Assembly (NCBI GenBank): GCA_008508345.1
Contig: QNGE01000866.1
Location: forward strand, 127,046 to 191,045
DNA length: 64,000 nucleotides
From: Paragonimus westermani
Lineage: Eukaryota; Platyhelminthes; Trematoda; Plagiorchiida; Troglotrematidae
Direction: 5' to 3'
The position numbers were made by a program, and so were the translations under genes. The notes under the pieces are model-generated. The model was given only the letters and a program-made list of their open reading frames with translations. It did no database searches and was not told where the DNA came from. The number at the start of each line of letters is the position of its first letter. Position 1 is the first letter of the stretch. Shown here piece by piece: positions 48,801 to 60,762 of the stretch.

Positions 48801-51720
48801 CAGATACGTTTTTGTCTTCTGATTATTGTTAATTTATTTGTCTTAGCCTTGTCAAATCCCCGATGCGCTACCCTAGCAAGAATCGATATCTAGCATCACA
48901 ATAGTGTTTCGGAGTGTAATCATTAAAGATATACTCGATTTAGCCAAATTTAGTACGGTATAGGAGCTTAAAATAGTCTGACTGTATTTGAGCTATTAAG
49001 CAGTGGCTGCTTTCGAGATCGATTTGGGGACTGAGTCATACAACAGACTGACGCATAATGACGTGTACTGTTAGAAACGGACCAGTGAAATTGTTCATTG
49101 GAGGTAGCCATCGGTTCTCAAAAAGCACGGATTCGGCCCGGATGATAAGACCTGATAGGAGCACTAATGATTAGGGTAACTAGGTTGATTGCTGTCTTCT
49201 TTGAGCCGCTGGTGTAATTTGAACCTACAAAGAGAGGAGTAAATCGAAATCCATTGTGAGACATCGTGGAAACGGGTCAAGTTGTTTGCTCGGCCAACTG
49301 CGCGACGTGCGTAGTACTAACGGGACACAACTAATCCAAACTAGCTACCCACCACTTCACCGGTGATCACTGGATCAACTGTTCCCATGCGGCTTCTTCA
49401 AAAAGTTGGTCTACCCCACGGATTAGGCTACGCCTTTGCTCTAAACTCGAGCGACACTCTGAGGCATTCTTGATCAACAAGTATACCATTGTGTTAGTGA
49501 CTTATGCTCGGTGACGAAATCGAGGGATGGCTTAAGACGAGGCTGAAGTTATCTCAGTCTAACCCAAGTTTCCCCGGGAACACGACTTAATGATGAATTA
49601 AAACTTAACAAACAGAAAACAATTCCTACTAGATTTATCCAGTTTTATTGCGGCCTATTCTCACGGCTTGTTTCATTAACTGTATGAGTAAACGAATTTC
49701 CAGCTGTGTACAACCCTCATAAATTGTATTCATTTTTATCAGTTAAGCAAAGAAACATGCACCCTTCAGCACACTATAGCAACACTATGTGTAGAATATT
49801 GTTTGTGATCAGTCGATCGGCGCATAGACTGGTGAACGTGTCACACAGACACAAAGTCTATGGGAAATACATAAGCATGGAGATATAGGCATCAAAGTTC
49901 ATTTGAATGTGAACCTTCCAACCAACCAAACGTTATAGTGAAAAACACTGAGGCTATCTGTGTTAGTTAGCGATACACATTTTTCACTAAGTTTCACCCC
50001 GTGACCCATAGCATATAGTACGGTAGAATGCTGGCGAAATTTTCTGATTGACCTCGGTATTGAAAATAGGTCTCTCTATATTCACTAATTTAATTTCTGA
50101 TGTTTTGTGTCGGTGATGAACCCCAACACTTCGAGTTAATGCCTCGACCAGCCATTGTTAAACACTTAACCAGTACGTAACACACGAATTGCCATACTGT
50201 AGGACAAGAGCACAAAGGATATGAAGACATCAGTCTATCTATAACGCATGTACTCAACCCAAACAACGACTCGAGAGGACCACCAAAACCACTGTTTTAT
50301 TTTGTAGAGTTGTGAATTCCAATATCACTTGGAGGCGGGAACGATTATTCCGACAAGCATGACATCCGTATAGTATGAATGGACCTGACTATGGCTTTTT
50401 ATTCCTAGACCTAAGTCTACCTTCCCTCTAACAATTTTCCATTACGATCAGTTATTCAAGAATTTATCAAATCGCGGTTTTACATTCACGGTGAAAGCGC
50501 AGCATAGATGATGCTAGGAATTTAGTCTGTTCATTGATTTAGTCGTGGAAAATCTTGCTTCAAAGCGATGTGTTTCAGTAAGTGGAGCAGCACCGTTATG
50601 ATCGCAGTCGATACTTGGCATGAGAGGCCGTTTTATTACAGCCACCCCTTACTATATGGGTAAAAATACACAACCACAAACATAAGAACTATTTTTTACG
50701 GTTGTATCCACATCCTTCGCAGTCGTGCATCATCAACCTTTGTTGACACGTCCGGCATCGTGCACATGCACGTTTCCAATGTTTGCTTCCAGCCCCACGT
50801 TCGACTGGTACCACGTGACACATTAGCAACCCTGTGTTGTAGCACTTTTACTAATTCGAGTGCGTTAAAAGAGCGAGTTTGTTCTCTGGGTTTGATTTTT
50901 TCACAAATCGATCAATTCTTCGCGAAATCAGCTAATGCTATTTTCCAGTTCGCAGAAACTTCAAGTGTAGCGGATCGCTGACCCCCATCCTTACCGCGGG
51001 AGACTAACAGGCTCTGAAATGCAACTGGTCTTAGAGGCCGTTAAATATCCTTGAAAAATGGATTTCATTTCAAGCAATGACATTTTGGAGACATTGCTCA
51101 ATATGGCATCTAGTATTAGAATCGTGGCGCTCTGAACTCCCCATATTTTTTATTTATGAGAGCGGGATTCTTTTAGAAGGTACAAATGCTTTCACCAAAG
51201 TCAGCAATGGTTTAGCCACCATCCTGTAAGTTGGGATGGATTTCAGTAAGAAAATCAGGAATATCCCTTAAACGTGCTAACTTCTTTGACGAATTATTAG
51301 CCCCATCGCATTCCGTTACATTATATTTACTTAGAAAGTATTAATTTTGTAATCCGGTGCACTCAGATTAAACTCCGTCCACGAGACAGCTCATCTAATT
51401 CTGGATAATCAATGTCTTCGGTAGTTAAATATGGTTAAAACCCACAGCGAATGAATCAGGGGTAATGTGTGAGGTCAAACGAGTCAACGGTCAATGGAAT
51501 CGGGTCAACGGACTATAAAAAATAAGCTCAATTCCACGGCGGATAACAGCAACCAAACGCACAGAACAAAGCAGAAGTACGCGCGACGTTTACGTTTAAA
51601 AAACTCGCCGCGTTTTACACCGAAATTCCGGTTCGTGGACGTCAGTGCACGAATAAAAAGAACAATGAAAATTCTGGTTCACTGAACAAATCATCACCAC
51701 AATATGGATATGCTGATGAC
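42822..51720. other. Downstream gene-free stretch, including the likely 3' UTR
   Basis: Nearly 9 kb with short open frames on both strands (longest 100 codons), none matching a family I know and none with paired splice signals. The first part should hold the 3' UTR of the RRM gene. No LTR, LINE or SINE block was recognised. Confidence 0.5.
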
Positions 51721-52020
51721 CTAACAATCGGAGACGAACAGCGCGTGTCCGCATGGATCCTCTACGGATTCTCTGAACACTGCACGCTCGAACTCACGAA
51801 TGTAATACTGCCCTTCATTACACATTCCGACTTCCGGATGACACTCCAACACATAGCCCAGCTCAAGCCTAAATCTGGCCCAATTACAATCTAAAAAAAC
51901 TAATTGGGTGAAATCATGTCTCCTGTTTTGACCCTTGCAATTTCGCTTACCTGCTTTTATTTGCCCACAAAACACCCGCTTAGGAATCCCGTCGTTCCCC
52001 GTCTTCTAGATGTGTGCTCG
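51721..52020 (-). pseudogene. LINE C-terminal region remnant
   Basis: Minus-strand blocks 'ESVLMLDQLRWRAHI' (about 52055-52011), then IPKRVFCGQI and NWARFRLE, match the '..LR..QLRW.GH..RM....PK.LF.G.' and 'NWE.LA.DR..W' blocks after the RT of this LINE group. An in-frame stop lies between the first two. The Cys/His finger usual at the very C-terminus is not visible. Confidence 0.72.
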
Positions 52021-52325
52021 CCAACGAAGCTGATCTAACATTAGCACAGATTCAATCCTGTCCGTATCCGCCTACCGAATTACCCAAGTGTGAGGAGCCA
52101 TGTCCGACCACCACATGGAAGCCGCACAGTTGCCACACATTTCGCTATTAAAGTATCCTAGATTCACTAAAGCACAATGGCATAGGAAACGCTATTGAGT
52201 GGCAACAATGCTGCATAGTTTGCATCGTCCACAAATAGAGGAAGTTTTTAGCAACTCACAACTCACTGTCCACGAACAGATCGGTCAGCAGATCGTTACT
52301 CAAATAGTAGAACCCTGCACAGCGA

Positions 52326-52703
52326 TCAAAGATATACCCACTGACGCGGGTTCCAAGTAAAACCACAGTGCCGCCTCTCAAAGATGAGTGAAGTAAACAA
52401 AAAAGGCTTTTCTGTGTTGATAACCCCATCAAATTTTGATGTCACGGTCGCGAAAAACGTGGCCAGTCGTTGAAGTTCATCTTCGGTGAGTGTATGTAGT
52501 GCACTACCATCTGCGAACAGAGGCATGCGGATTGTCGAAGCACGGAGACAAATTCGAACGTCTAAAACTCGGATATTCAGCAAGCGGCCACCCACGTTGT
52601 ATTCGGTTGCAACACCATCATCCGTGTTTTCAACAGAAACTGCGAGCATTACAGTCAACGACAAACTAAACACGGCCGCGGCTGAAACAAAATCCAGTTT
52701 CAC
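52326..52703 (-). pseudogene. LINE RT palm remnant, motif C FADG
   Basis: The frame contains 'GGRLLNIR', 'LFADGSALHTLTEDELQR' and 'FDGVINTEKPF', matching the palm block '..G.LLN.R......T.V..LLFADDCAL...SE.D.Q' and 'FGL.INTEKT'. The catalytic FADD is FADG (52506-52517), so one catalytic Asp is lost. The N-terminal hydrophobic run mimics a signal peptide but is only the RT block before motif C. Confidence 0.86.
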
Positions 52704-52873
52704 ACAAGTGACAATTACAAAATCATCACAGGTCGATCCACACCATCACATCCTCACCTTCATACACACATGAAACATTCTTGTTAGGTTGGCCACTTCG
52801 TCTGGACATCGAAACCTACCAAGCATCGTCCACGACGCCTCACGAAACAGAGAATAAAAAGCCTCGGTGGAAT

Positions 52874-53260
52874 CTACGAAGGGAACATACAGCGGCTAGT
52901 TGTGTCCCCGACACTTCCGTTGGATCTGTCGAGCATTAAGTACGCCAGGTTATTCGCACTACAACTCGCCCAAAATCCACACTGCTGCTCTGGAACATTG
53001 GTGTCGAAAAATTCTATATTGAGCCAGCTCAACGAAATACTTGCCAGAACATTCTCAGCGCACCTCAACGTACTGATGTTCCGATAGCAGTCGATGCTTT
53101 GCTTGATATCCCTGCCTTCAAATGACGGTATGTTCAAGGTATCTTTGAACTCCTGATAGGCTAATTGCTGTTCCCAGATGATGTGAGGCAACTGGAGCAA
53201 ACCGCCTTCTGTAACGGGGCCATCACGCTTCAGAAGTTCCTTCTGATAATCCATTTCCAC
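52874..53260 (-). pseudogene. LINE RT fingers remnant
   Basis: The frame matches the RT fingers and first palm segment of the same LINE group: 'IIWEQQLAYQEFKDT' (family 'MW....P..FKDA'), 'DIKQSIDCYRNISTL' (family 'CDNHRGISLL'), 'AENVLASISLSWLN' (family 'AGK..ARILLNRL') and 'PEQQCGFWA' (family 'PESQCGFR'). Motif A (F-D) beyond this point is lost in a frame break near 52860. Confidence 0.87.
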
Positions 53261-53337
53261 CTACGGCCTCACCGTTTCGCAGTTACTCAATGGCCCAATA
53301 CACCACTACCAAGCCTGGTGCGAGGTCAAATGCAGTT

Positions 53338-53760
53338 CTAACATTCTGATGCGGCAGGCTCTTCACGGTCGAAGAATCGATGGTTGAGTAGGCCATCAAT
53401 GTGCTCGCGTGGGACTTTCATGCAGTCATCCGATTGAGTGCATGAAAGACTGTGGTCCCTGTTTGGCAAATTGCGCGGATACTCCAAAAACTGTCCTAAG
53501 TAAATCATGGAACTCCTTATGTTGTCAGCGATCGGCTCAACACTGCAGCAACTCACCCTGTTTTCTCAACCAGTCGTCCTTAATGCCGCAAAATCGTTCA
53601 TCGGGTTGACGCGGAGCAACCCCAATTGTGGCTTTTCTGAACACGTTGTGGGAACATCGAACACCTCATTATTTTCTCATACAAAGTTGGAGCTAACCGT
53701 ATTGTTGTTGTCGGACAGTTCCTGGAGTTTCCGGCGCTGAAGACTGCTCGTCTTGATGGC
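53338..53760 (-). pseudogene. LINE endonuclease-RT linker remnant
   Basis: Contains 'REHIDGLLNHRFFD..EPAASE', corresponding to the 'W.EHF..VLNR....D.A...LP' segment before the RT, and upstream a charged stretch around 53700-53760 resembling the helical linker ('...K..L..L...'). At least two in-frame stops occur. Confidence 0.65.
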
Positions 53761-53936
53761 TGCTGCCTTGCCCTGTTCCATCACGTGTTGCTACATGTCG
53801 TCAGGTTTAGTGGAAATAGGAACTCCTACAGCCGAACAACGAGTGCACACCGAAATACTGTCCTCATCTCTCATTTCCCTATCCGATTAACGTGCAATTT
53901 CTCCTAATCCGTGCTACACTCAGCCCCGCGCAAAAT

Positions 53937-54122
53937 TCACGCGGCACGCACTTCGCGAATGTCGTGCAGCCGCACGATCGCGCAGTCAAGAAAATGGTGA
54001 AAACCGCTTCGCGGGTGAATCCGCTTCGTGATTTCACTCATATTCAGCTGGAATCGAGCGTTTTTGGTGACTAGCTCGTGAGAATTATACAGGCGGAGAT
54101 GATCGCTGTTTTCGTTAGCCAC
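53937..54122 (-). pseudogene. LINE endonuclease C-terminal remnant
   Basis: Contains 'NENSDHLRLYNSHELV' and 'FQLN...TKRIHPRSGFHHFLDCAIVR', which match the APE-type endonuclease end ('NDNG..LL..C.E..L.ITNT.F......TW.HPRS..WH.IDY..VR'). The Trp of 'TWMHPRS' and the Asp-Tyr of 'DYV' are changed. Confidence 0.85.
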
Positions 54123-54412
54123 ACCAATACCGCGAATTCCGATGTTTCTCGGCCAAGTTGCCGAGTCGCGTCCAGCTCATGCATTGAAGTCGCTGGGACG
54201 AAACAGTCGGTCACTCACCTGTAGCAGACAGCTGATCATAGTACTGGTTCTTTGTCATCCATGTGACACATAGTTGGACCCTAGTCACCAAGAAGTGTGG
54301 CACACTTACCTTGACGAATTCGCAAGTGTATGAACATGATTTGAGAGATGGTGCTTTGCGGATCGCTTAATATGAAATAATTGCTGTGGTCAGTGACCGT
54401 GAAAAATTCGCG

Positions 54413-54643
54413 CTACTCCCGAGCACCTTCTACTGGGTTACCTATCCAGTGGATGGTAAACCTAACACCTAACTCCCGGAAATCTCTTTGATCGCCAAGC
54501 CTTGTTGTATTCAAGGTTTCGAAATCAATGTCGTAGCGGCTCAGTTCAACGACTATCATTGCGGTGCGGTCTCCCATCAGTCCGATACTGCATTGATCCA
54601 TCAACGTCCACAATTTTCCAGGCGTCTTTTTGTCTTCGGTCAC
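54413..54643 (-). pseudogene. LINE endonuclease N-terminal remnant
   Basis: Contains 'GDRTAMIVVELSRYDIDFET' followed by LNTTRLGDQ, matching the APE endonuclease start ('..R.ALVA.ELARY.IDIAALSETRL'). The catalytic Glu of 'SETR' is a Thr here (NTTR). A segment of about 290 bp between this and the C-terminal part is too decayed to follow. Confidence 0.83.
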
Positions 54644-57600
54644 TGTGACAGGCTAATCCGAAATGGTTGCCGCCAATTATGTCTACATCATCATCAGACG
54701 GAAGGCAGCAGTACCACAACTATAAATATGGTTCTGTGTCAGTCACCACAGTCCTCTGAGTCGAAACAGCACTCAAGCTTTTCCATTAACCCGAAGTAGC
54801 AGAAGAGGTTACTACACACAAGACCATTGTTTCTTAGCAGCAGCGACACTTCTCGCTCGGAAGATGATTCAGCCCTTGCGGAAGAGTTTATGAATCGCTG
54901 TACTGTATAAGGTGTTTGAGTATTTATTGCGGCGACTGAGTTAATGGAAGAACATTTACAAGGAAAGAAAAGTTCAAATACGAACTTTGATTTCAGAGAG
55001 TTTGCTTATAGTTAAAAGCCTTGGAAACGACACTGAGATCTGCGCTCGAGATTTGATCGACTTATTAGCGTACACTGAGGCAATGGCTATGCTTAGTTGT
55101 CAAGTTGATGACAAAGAATCTAGTGTTCGAGAAGTCAATCCACTTCTTAACGAAGTAGAGTAAAGACAGGACTTCAGTGACAGGGTATGTCTTGTCATAA
55201 TAGCCCTTTAGGGAACAGCAAGAGAGATTTTCATTACTCCCGCCTTCGCATTTCGTAGGAGAATTTACTGCAATGAACCGCATTAGACTGACAAACCATC
55301 CGTCTTATACTGATGATATCACATGTTTTCTAGTTAGCTGAAACTATCCAGACAAAACTTACAATAGCATGTCAAGATAGATGTCACTTTACTTACCTTT
55401 AGTTACTACTTGTTTTAGTAATTCATATAATTAATTTGGTATGTTCTATGGCAAGTTAGGTATACACGACAAACTGACGTACTGTATCATTGTCCTTTAT
55501 TGAGAAATAAGATGTATGTATTTAAAACTTGTCAGCCTTTGCTCCGATCAAAAGGTTTCTTGATCCGATTGTCCGATACTGCATAAACTCGATACACAGC
55601 AAACGATTTCGTTCTTGTCAGATTAGACTAATTATACCACCGGTTAGAATAATCGACTATCTTAGTAAACGGTTTATACGTACAGGGAACTAGCAACACC
55701 TCATTGAAGAATGTTTTAAGATTTTAGTTTGTGTAAATCTGGAAAGGGACAGTTGGCGAATAAGCCGAAAAAGATGTGTAACGTTAGATTATTTGACGAC
55801 ATATATGTTTGTAAAATCAACATATGAATATAATATCACTTGAAGGCGCCATTGAAAAGTTTTTAAAAAAAAACTCCGAATGAATGTTCAGCTGATCAAC
55901 GGATGCCTGAGAAATGTGTACATTCATTGTACATGACACCCACCCTGACTCCGCTTCAGACATTCCAAAAAACTAGCTGAATGGATCCTACGAAGGGGAT
56001 TTCATTTCGAGCTGTGTGCTACGGTTGCGTTCTGCTATCAAGTTCATTTTCCTTTCATCCGACCGTAATCCATCGGAATTTTCAGACTCACGTAAACTAC
56101 CAACTTACTTTAAGTTACGGTGGCATGTAGGTCAGCAAGACACACGGATAGTTGTTAAGACGGATGATGGGACACGCCCTTCATTGGTTATTGTACATGA
56201 CAATGCAACTGACATTGACAACATGCCGTCTGAACGGGAAAACAGAATCACCCACAGCGTAACGTATTTTGAAGAGGGACCATTTCGTTTACCCAGCCAC
56301 GTCGTCCGTCCGAATCACTGACACTCACGGAAGCTAGGCTGATCAAGCGGTAATAGCCAGTTCTATGAACGTACAAAGTGTTTACTCTGTCGTCCTCTAT
56401 GGCGTGAGACTGATAGTGTCTTCTGGTCCCAAGCATCACGTTTGGTTGCCCTTCTGTTCAACATACATTGGTTACACAGTGTTAACGATTTGGTTCACGA
56501 GACCTAGGGGAATAAGCGGAATGTCAGTATTTTACAATTTATCCTCTCATCTTGAAGTGGATTCAACAAACTTAAATTCTGAGAGACCGTCAAATGTAGG
56601 CAAATTTACTTTGCCCTAAAATTACTACTGGAACTGTGGCTTACACTTACGACTCTACCTAGTTGTATAGTCTGAGAACTCAAAGCGGGGTTTTGTACGC
56701 TCATAGGCCCGTATAATCAAAAAATGAATCTATGATATAAATGTAACTGTGGCACAAACTGCTAGCCATTGTGTAGCCATGGTTAACTGGTCAGGACATG
56801 AATCCTGCCAGGCTAAGTGATGCTTACAGATACCATGTTCTGTTTGACGAGGTTAAACATCCTATGACCACCACCTTGAATCATAGTCCAGCCACCCCAT
56901 CTAACTAGTGGATCTAAAGAGAAGAATGAAATCCGGAGTGGAATATCAGCTCTGTGTCGTTCATCGACGAACGCATCGATTCTAGTTCGATCATCGCAGT
57001 CGTGTCGTCAGTACTTACTGGTCACGTGATTATCTGTGTCCGTCTAATTAACCGGGTGCAACCAAAAGTCGGAACAAACTATTGATTGATTATGTGTTTG
57101 TTTAATACCAACCGTCAGCCCCGGAATGAACTGATGTTACCAGCTAAAGGTTAAAAAGCGAAATGCAAACTTATTGCGCACCCTCCGATCCGGACAATTA
57201 GTAAGATAACGGTGTTTCAAACCATGTACAGCGCGCTTAGCATATGCTTTCAAGGGTACAGGTGTATGTGATTTTTGTGCCGTTGGCACGCGGTTACGCG
57301 TCCGTACATGCAACCAACGTCCACAAGATCGATACCATTGTGCGAAGTTCAGATGACCCCTAATACACTATTTGTGGTGGTTCTCTAGGCTGGGTGACTA
57401 ATCGATTGCAAATTCGACGTATACAATCGGTGCATCTCCAGTGAACCATCGGTTGAATACACCTCGCAGTTAACCGGCAGCTGACTTGGACACGCTTTGA
57501 AGACTTGTTACGCTGATCTCAAAGCGACCTTCTCCTCCCGACCCACTGTGTCGCTGTGACAACTCTTACGGACACCAATGCAAGCAAGTTTGATAAACTA

Positions 57601-60600
57601 GGTTTCTCAGTCAGCTAACACATTTTGTAGCACTGCTGGAGCAATTTAAATGCTGACTAACTCAAAAAAATAGGCATAAGAAAAATTGCTTTCAAAAACA
57701 CGATGGTTTAGTACACATCAGAGTCAAACTGAAAGTGAACGTGTGTGCGGAAGTATGTCAGCAGAAATAGCCTTGGCCAACTCCGTTTGAAATGTAACAG
57801 TGGTTACTCAAAGTCGCCCGGCAAGTTTACCTTCTTTATCTCATGGCAAGTGTATACGGATCAACCCTCTCCAATAGCATGAACTAGGGTTTCTGGATTG
57901 AAACCAAGTTTACTGGCCAGCGTATACTGGATCGAACCTCTTAAGATCCGTCTTATGTTGGTCTCAGATAGTTAAATAGCACTTGATCATTCATTTATTC
58001 ACTCCGAGTTGCGTGATTAAAGTTATCACAATCGAAAAACCAGGCTCACCCCTCCATTGCAAGTTGCATCAAATCACAGTGAGTGCAGCGAACTCGCCCA
58101 GTCCAACGAGACAAAAGAACACCTTGTAGGGAGTCACTGGATGAATTCGTTCAGTCAACTCGGCCGTCGAGTGGAGAGCATCATGGTTAAACACCATGAG
58201 TAAAAGACTTCATGTAGTCTACAGTCTCACGCGATAATGGGAATCATGGAAGGCATTCGACCTGTTTAACTGTGCTTCAAGTACTGATGAACAGTTGGGA
58301 CTGTGTTGACCCAAATTGAAAATTCCAAATGCTTCACCGTAAATTCCCTAATCAGATCGGTTCTCGCTCACAAGTGAACATGATTTAACATTTAAGTGTG
58401 ATACTTCAGTTTTATCGAACTTGAGGCTGTTAGAGAGACTGTCTACCCGCTTGCCTGACATGCAGAAGAATCCGGTTTTAAATCGCAGTCGTGGCAATGG
58501 TATGCATTACTGATGATCTCTAACGGGTTAGAAGCACAAGCCTAGCAGTTTTTGTATGCGGTTTACAAAAACTTTGTCAGAATTCGAAGAAGGTGAACAG
58601 CTGTGAGCAGTATTCCATTTCTTTCGATAAAATCACCAGCTTTTGACTAGTAATTAAGAAGGTCTTGAAAAAATATGCAACAGCCGTGTAATTTTTTCGA
58701 ACAGCGTGGATCCTGCAACGAATGAAGCGGGCAATGTAGCTACCAGCTTCCAATCACGTTGGAGTGGGTGGTATTTTCCGAACACCAGTATACACATAAG
58801 ACCAATCCCAACAAATGAATAGGAATGAAGTTCCTGAAGGAAATGAGTAGTGTACTTGCGAATGAAAAGCTGGACAGAAAGGTGTACTTTGGATATGCTT
58901 ATCGCACAATCCAGTCGGCTGATCAGTCCAGTATGCATGGATCACATGACACAGAATTCATACTCCCAGACCAACACAAATTCACAGAATCACGAGAATA
59001 ATAGTTGCATTGTGTGTAACCTGTGCGCCTGAAGTTGGGTCTGGCGAAGGGTCAGGTTGACGATCAGTTTCTAGGCTACAGCAACTGGCTATTGGTAGTG
59101 ACTAAACTAGACCAGCTGTGGCACATCAGTAGGACGTTGGGATATGGGGAATTCAGACGACAAAAGGTGACCAGGAGTGAGTCGAATAGGTTGGGAAGTA
59201 TAAGGGTCAACCACGGACTCTCGGAAATGGGCTTCCGTAAAATACGGTTCGTGTGAAGCGACTGCTCCCAGAGAATACGATGCTGAATTCACTTGCTTCC
59301 GAACCGGTACTGCAAATGCTATGGCTTTTCTAACTTTGTAAGTTATAACAACATTTGGGTCGTATAGTTCAATACCTTTGAATTTTATTGCCTGCACCGG
59401 CCAGTTCTTCACATCCGAATGGCTTCCCGTAGTAAATTGTGCCTAGTTATGGCCAACGATTGTCACCGACTACCGAACTACTCATGCACGTGGTCCAGCT
59501 CCGATCAAATGAGTAACTCACATTGTGGTTCCGGGCTAGCGATATCGTTACTCAGCGCGAACCGTTAACTCCAAACAATGAGATTTGGAACCTGTGTTTA
59601 CTGAGATCGCTGTGGTTGCGGAACTCCAAGATAGGTTTAACCAAATAGATACTTTAGCCTGGCGTTCAGCCCGTGGTAACGTTGATTCCTTTTCTTAACT
59701 TTTGACAATTTCTCAGAGAGAACTGACCTATGTGCATTTTGAACATCACACAATCTCGTATTCCATAACATGAGAAATAACCCCTAATATCCCACCAACA
59801 AATTAGATGTCAAACCACTAACCAATTACAACCCGAACTTAGTTTTTGCAACAGGATAGTGATCAGCATCGAAGAACAATAACTGAGTACCAATATCTGC
59901 AACCGAAATTTTGTTGGACCAAGGTATAATGCAACACGATAAAATACAGAGTGAAGTAATATGCAATAATAAAGGTCTTACAAAGGCAGAAATCCAATAC
60001 TGTGCTCCTATTCGAAGGAAGTTGACCCCGGCCTTTGGGAATACCACGTCTGCGTCCACCTGTGTATGATTTTCAACTGATATGAACCGGTCTCCCACCG
60101 TTCACCAATAATAAAGGTGATTGAACATGACTACTGTACAAATACGAGTAGTGTGCAAATAATTTTAGTAAAGACAAATTGAAGATCACCCACAATTAAT
60201 TGCAGATCTCAATTCATCACTGATTTTTCAGCCAGACGCTTCCCAACAAAGGCACCATATTCTAGGTTCGTTCGTCAGGAACACATATTTTTGTAAATCT
60301 CTTAATTCCTCTCCACTAATCCTTAAGGCAACCGCGCTTAGCGTTGTCCACTAACTTTAGACTGGACAAGAGAGAATTATGTACAAGCGTTCCACCATGT
60401 TCGCCTGTAAATGATGCTGAGGCTGTTAGATTATCTGGACTGAAGATCAAGAAACTGCCATACTAACTCCGCTTGATGACCTTACAGCAGCGAAAAGTGG
60501 TTTAGAAGAGCAAGATCTCCAGTCTCCAATTCGCACCTTCGCGCGCCACTCATACGCTGGCGTTTATGGATTGGAAATCCAATACATGATACACAAGGGT

Positions 60601-60669
60601 TTCTAGTTAAAAGTTGTACGCACTTTTGTCTTCTTCTGTTTGTTTAATCGGAGTCACTGTTGTGGAATT
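54644..60669. other. Gene-free stretch
   Basis: Six kilobases with open frames of at most 101 codons, none recognised. Candidates such as 56016-56321 (+), 58654-58938 (-) and 59107-59412 (-) show no domain and no paired splice sites. Confidence 0.5.
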
Positions 60670-60762
60670 TCGCCGTCCATCTGCTATGGGTTCTGACCAT
60701 ATCTCACCACCGTGTCAATGAATTCCAGAGTGTTGGTATAATCGCGTCTTCGACACTATGTG
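60670..60762. repeat. Single copy of the GC-rich dispersed repeat
   Basis: Aligns almost without gaps to the unit at 27862-28013: CGCCGTCCATCTGC..., CACCACCGTGTCAATGAATTCC, then GAGTGTTGGTATAATCGCGTC against GAGTGTTGGAATAATCACGCC. Confidence 0.7.

Larger units (their letters stand above)
51721..54643 (-). mobile_element. Degenerate LINE (endonuclease plus RT), near full length
   Basis: On the minus strand, the order from 54643 downwards is APE-type endonuclease start, endonuclease end, linker, RT fingers and palm, RT motif C, and a C-terminal region. This is a colinear LINE of about 2.9 kb. Blocks from successive short frames fit one family, yet stops and frameshifts separate them. The promoter/5' UTR and 3' tail were not located. 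The two LINEs in the window belong to different groups, because the blocks around motif C and the C-terminus differ. Confidence 0.88.

Noticed and set aside
51494..51685. Basic 63-codon plus-strand ORF next to the LINE
   Set aside because: The Lys/Arg richness suggests a nucleic-acid binder, but there is no motif, and the LINE lies on the other strand.
52486..52773. 95-codon plus-strand ORF
   Set aside because: Antisense shadow of the LINE RT palm block.
58654..58938. 94-codon minus-strand ORF with hydrophobic runs
   Set aside because: No family recognised, an overlapping frame is also open, and there are no splice signals that would make it an exon.
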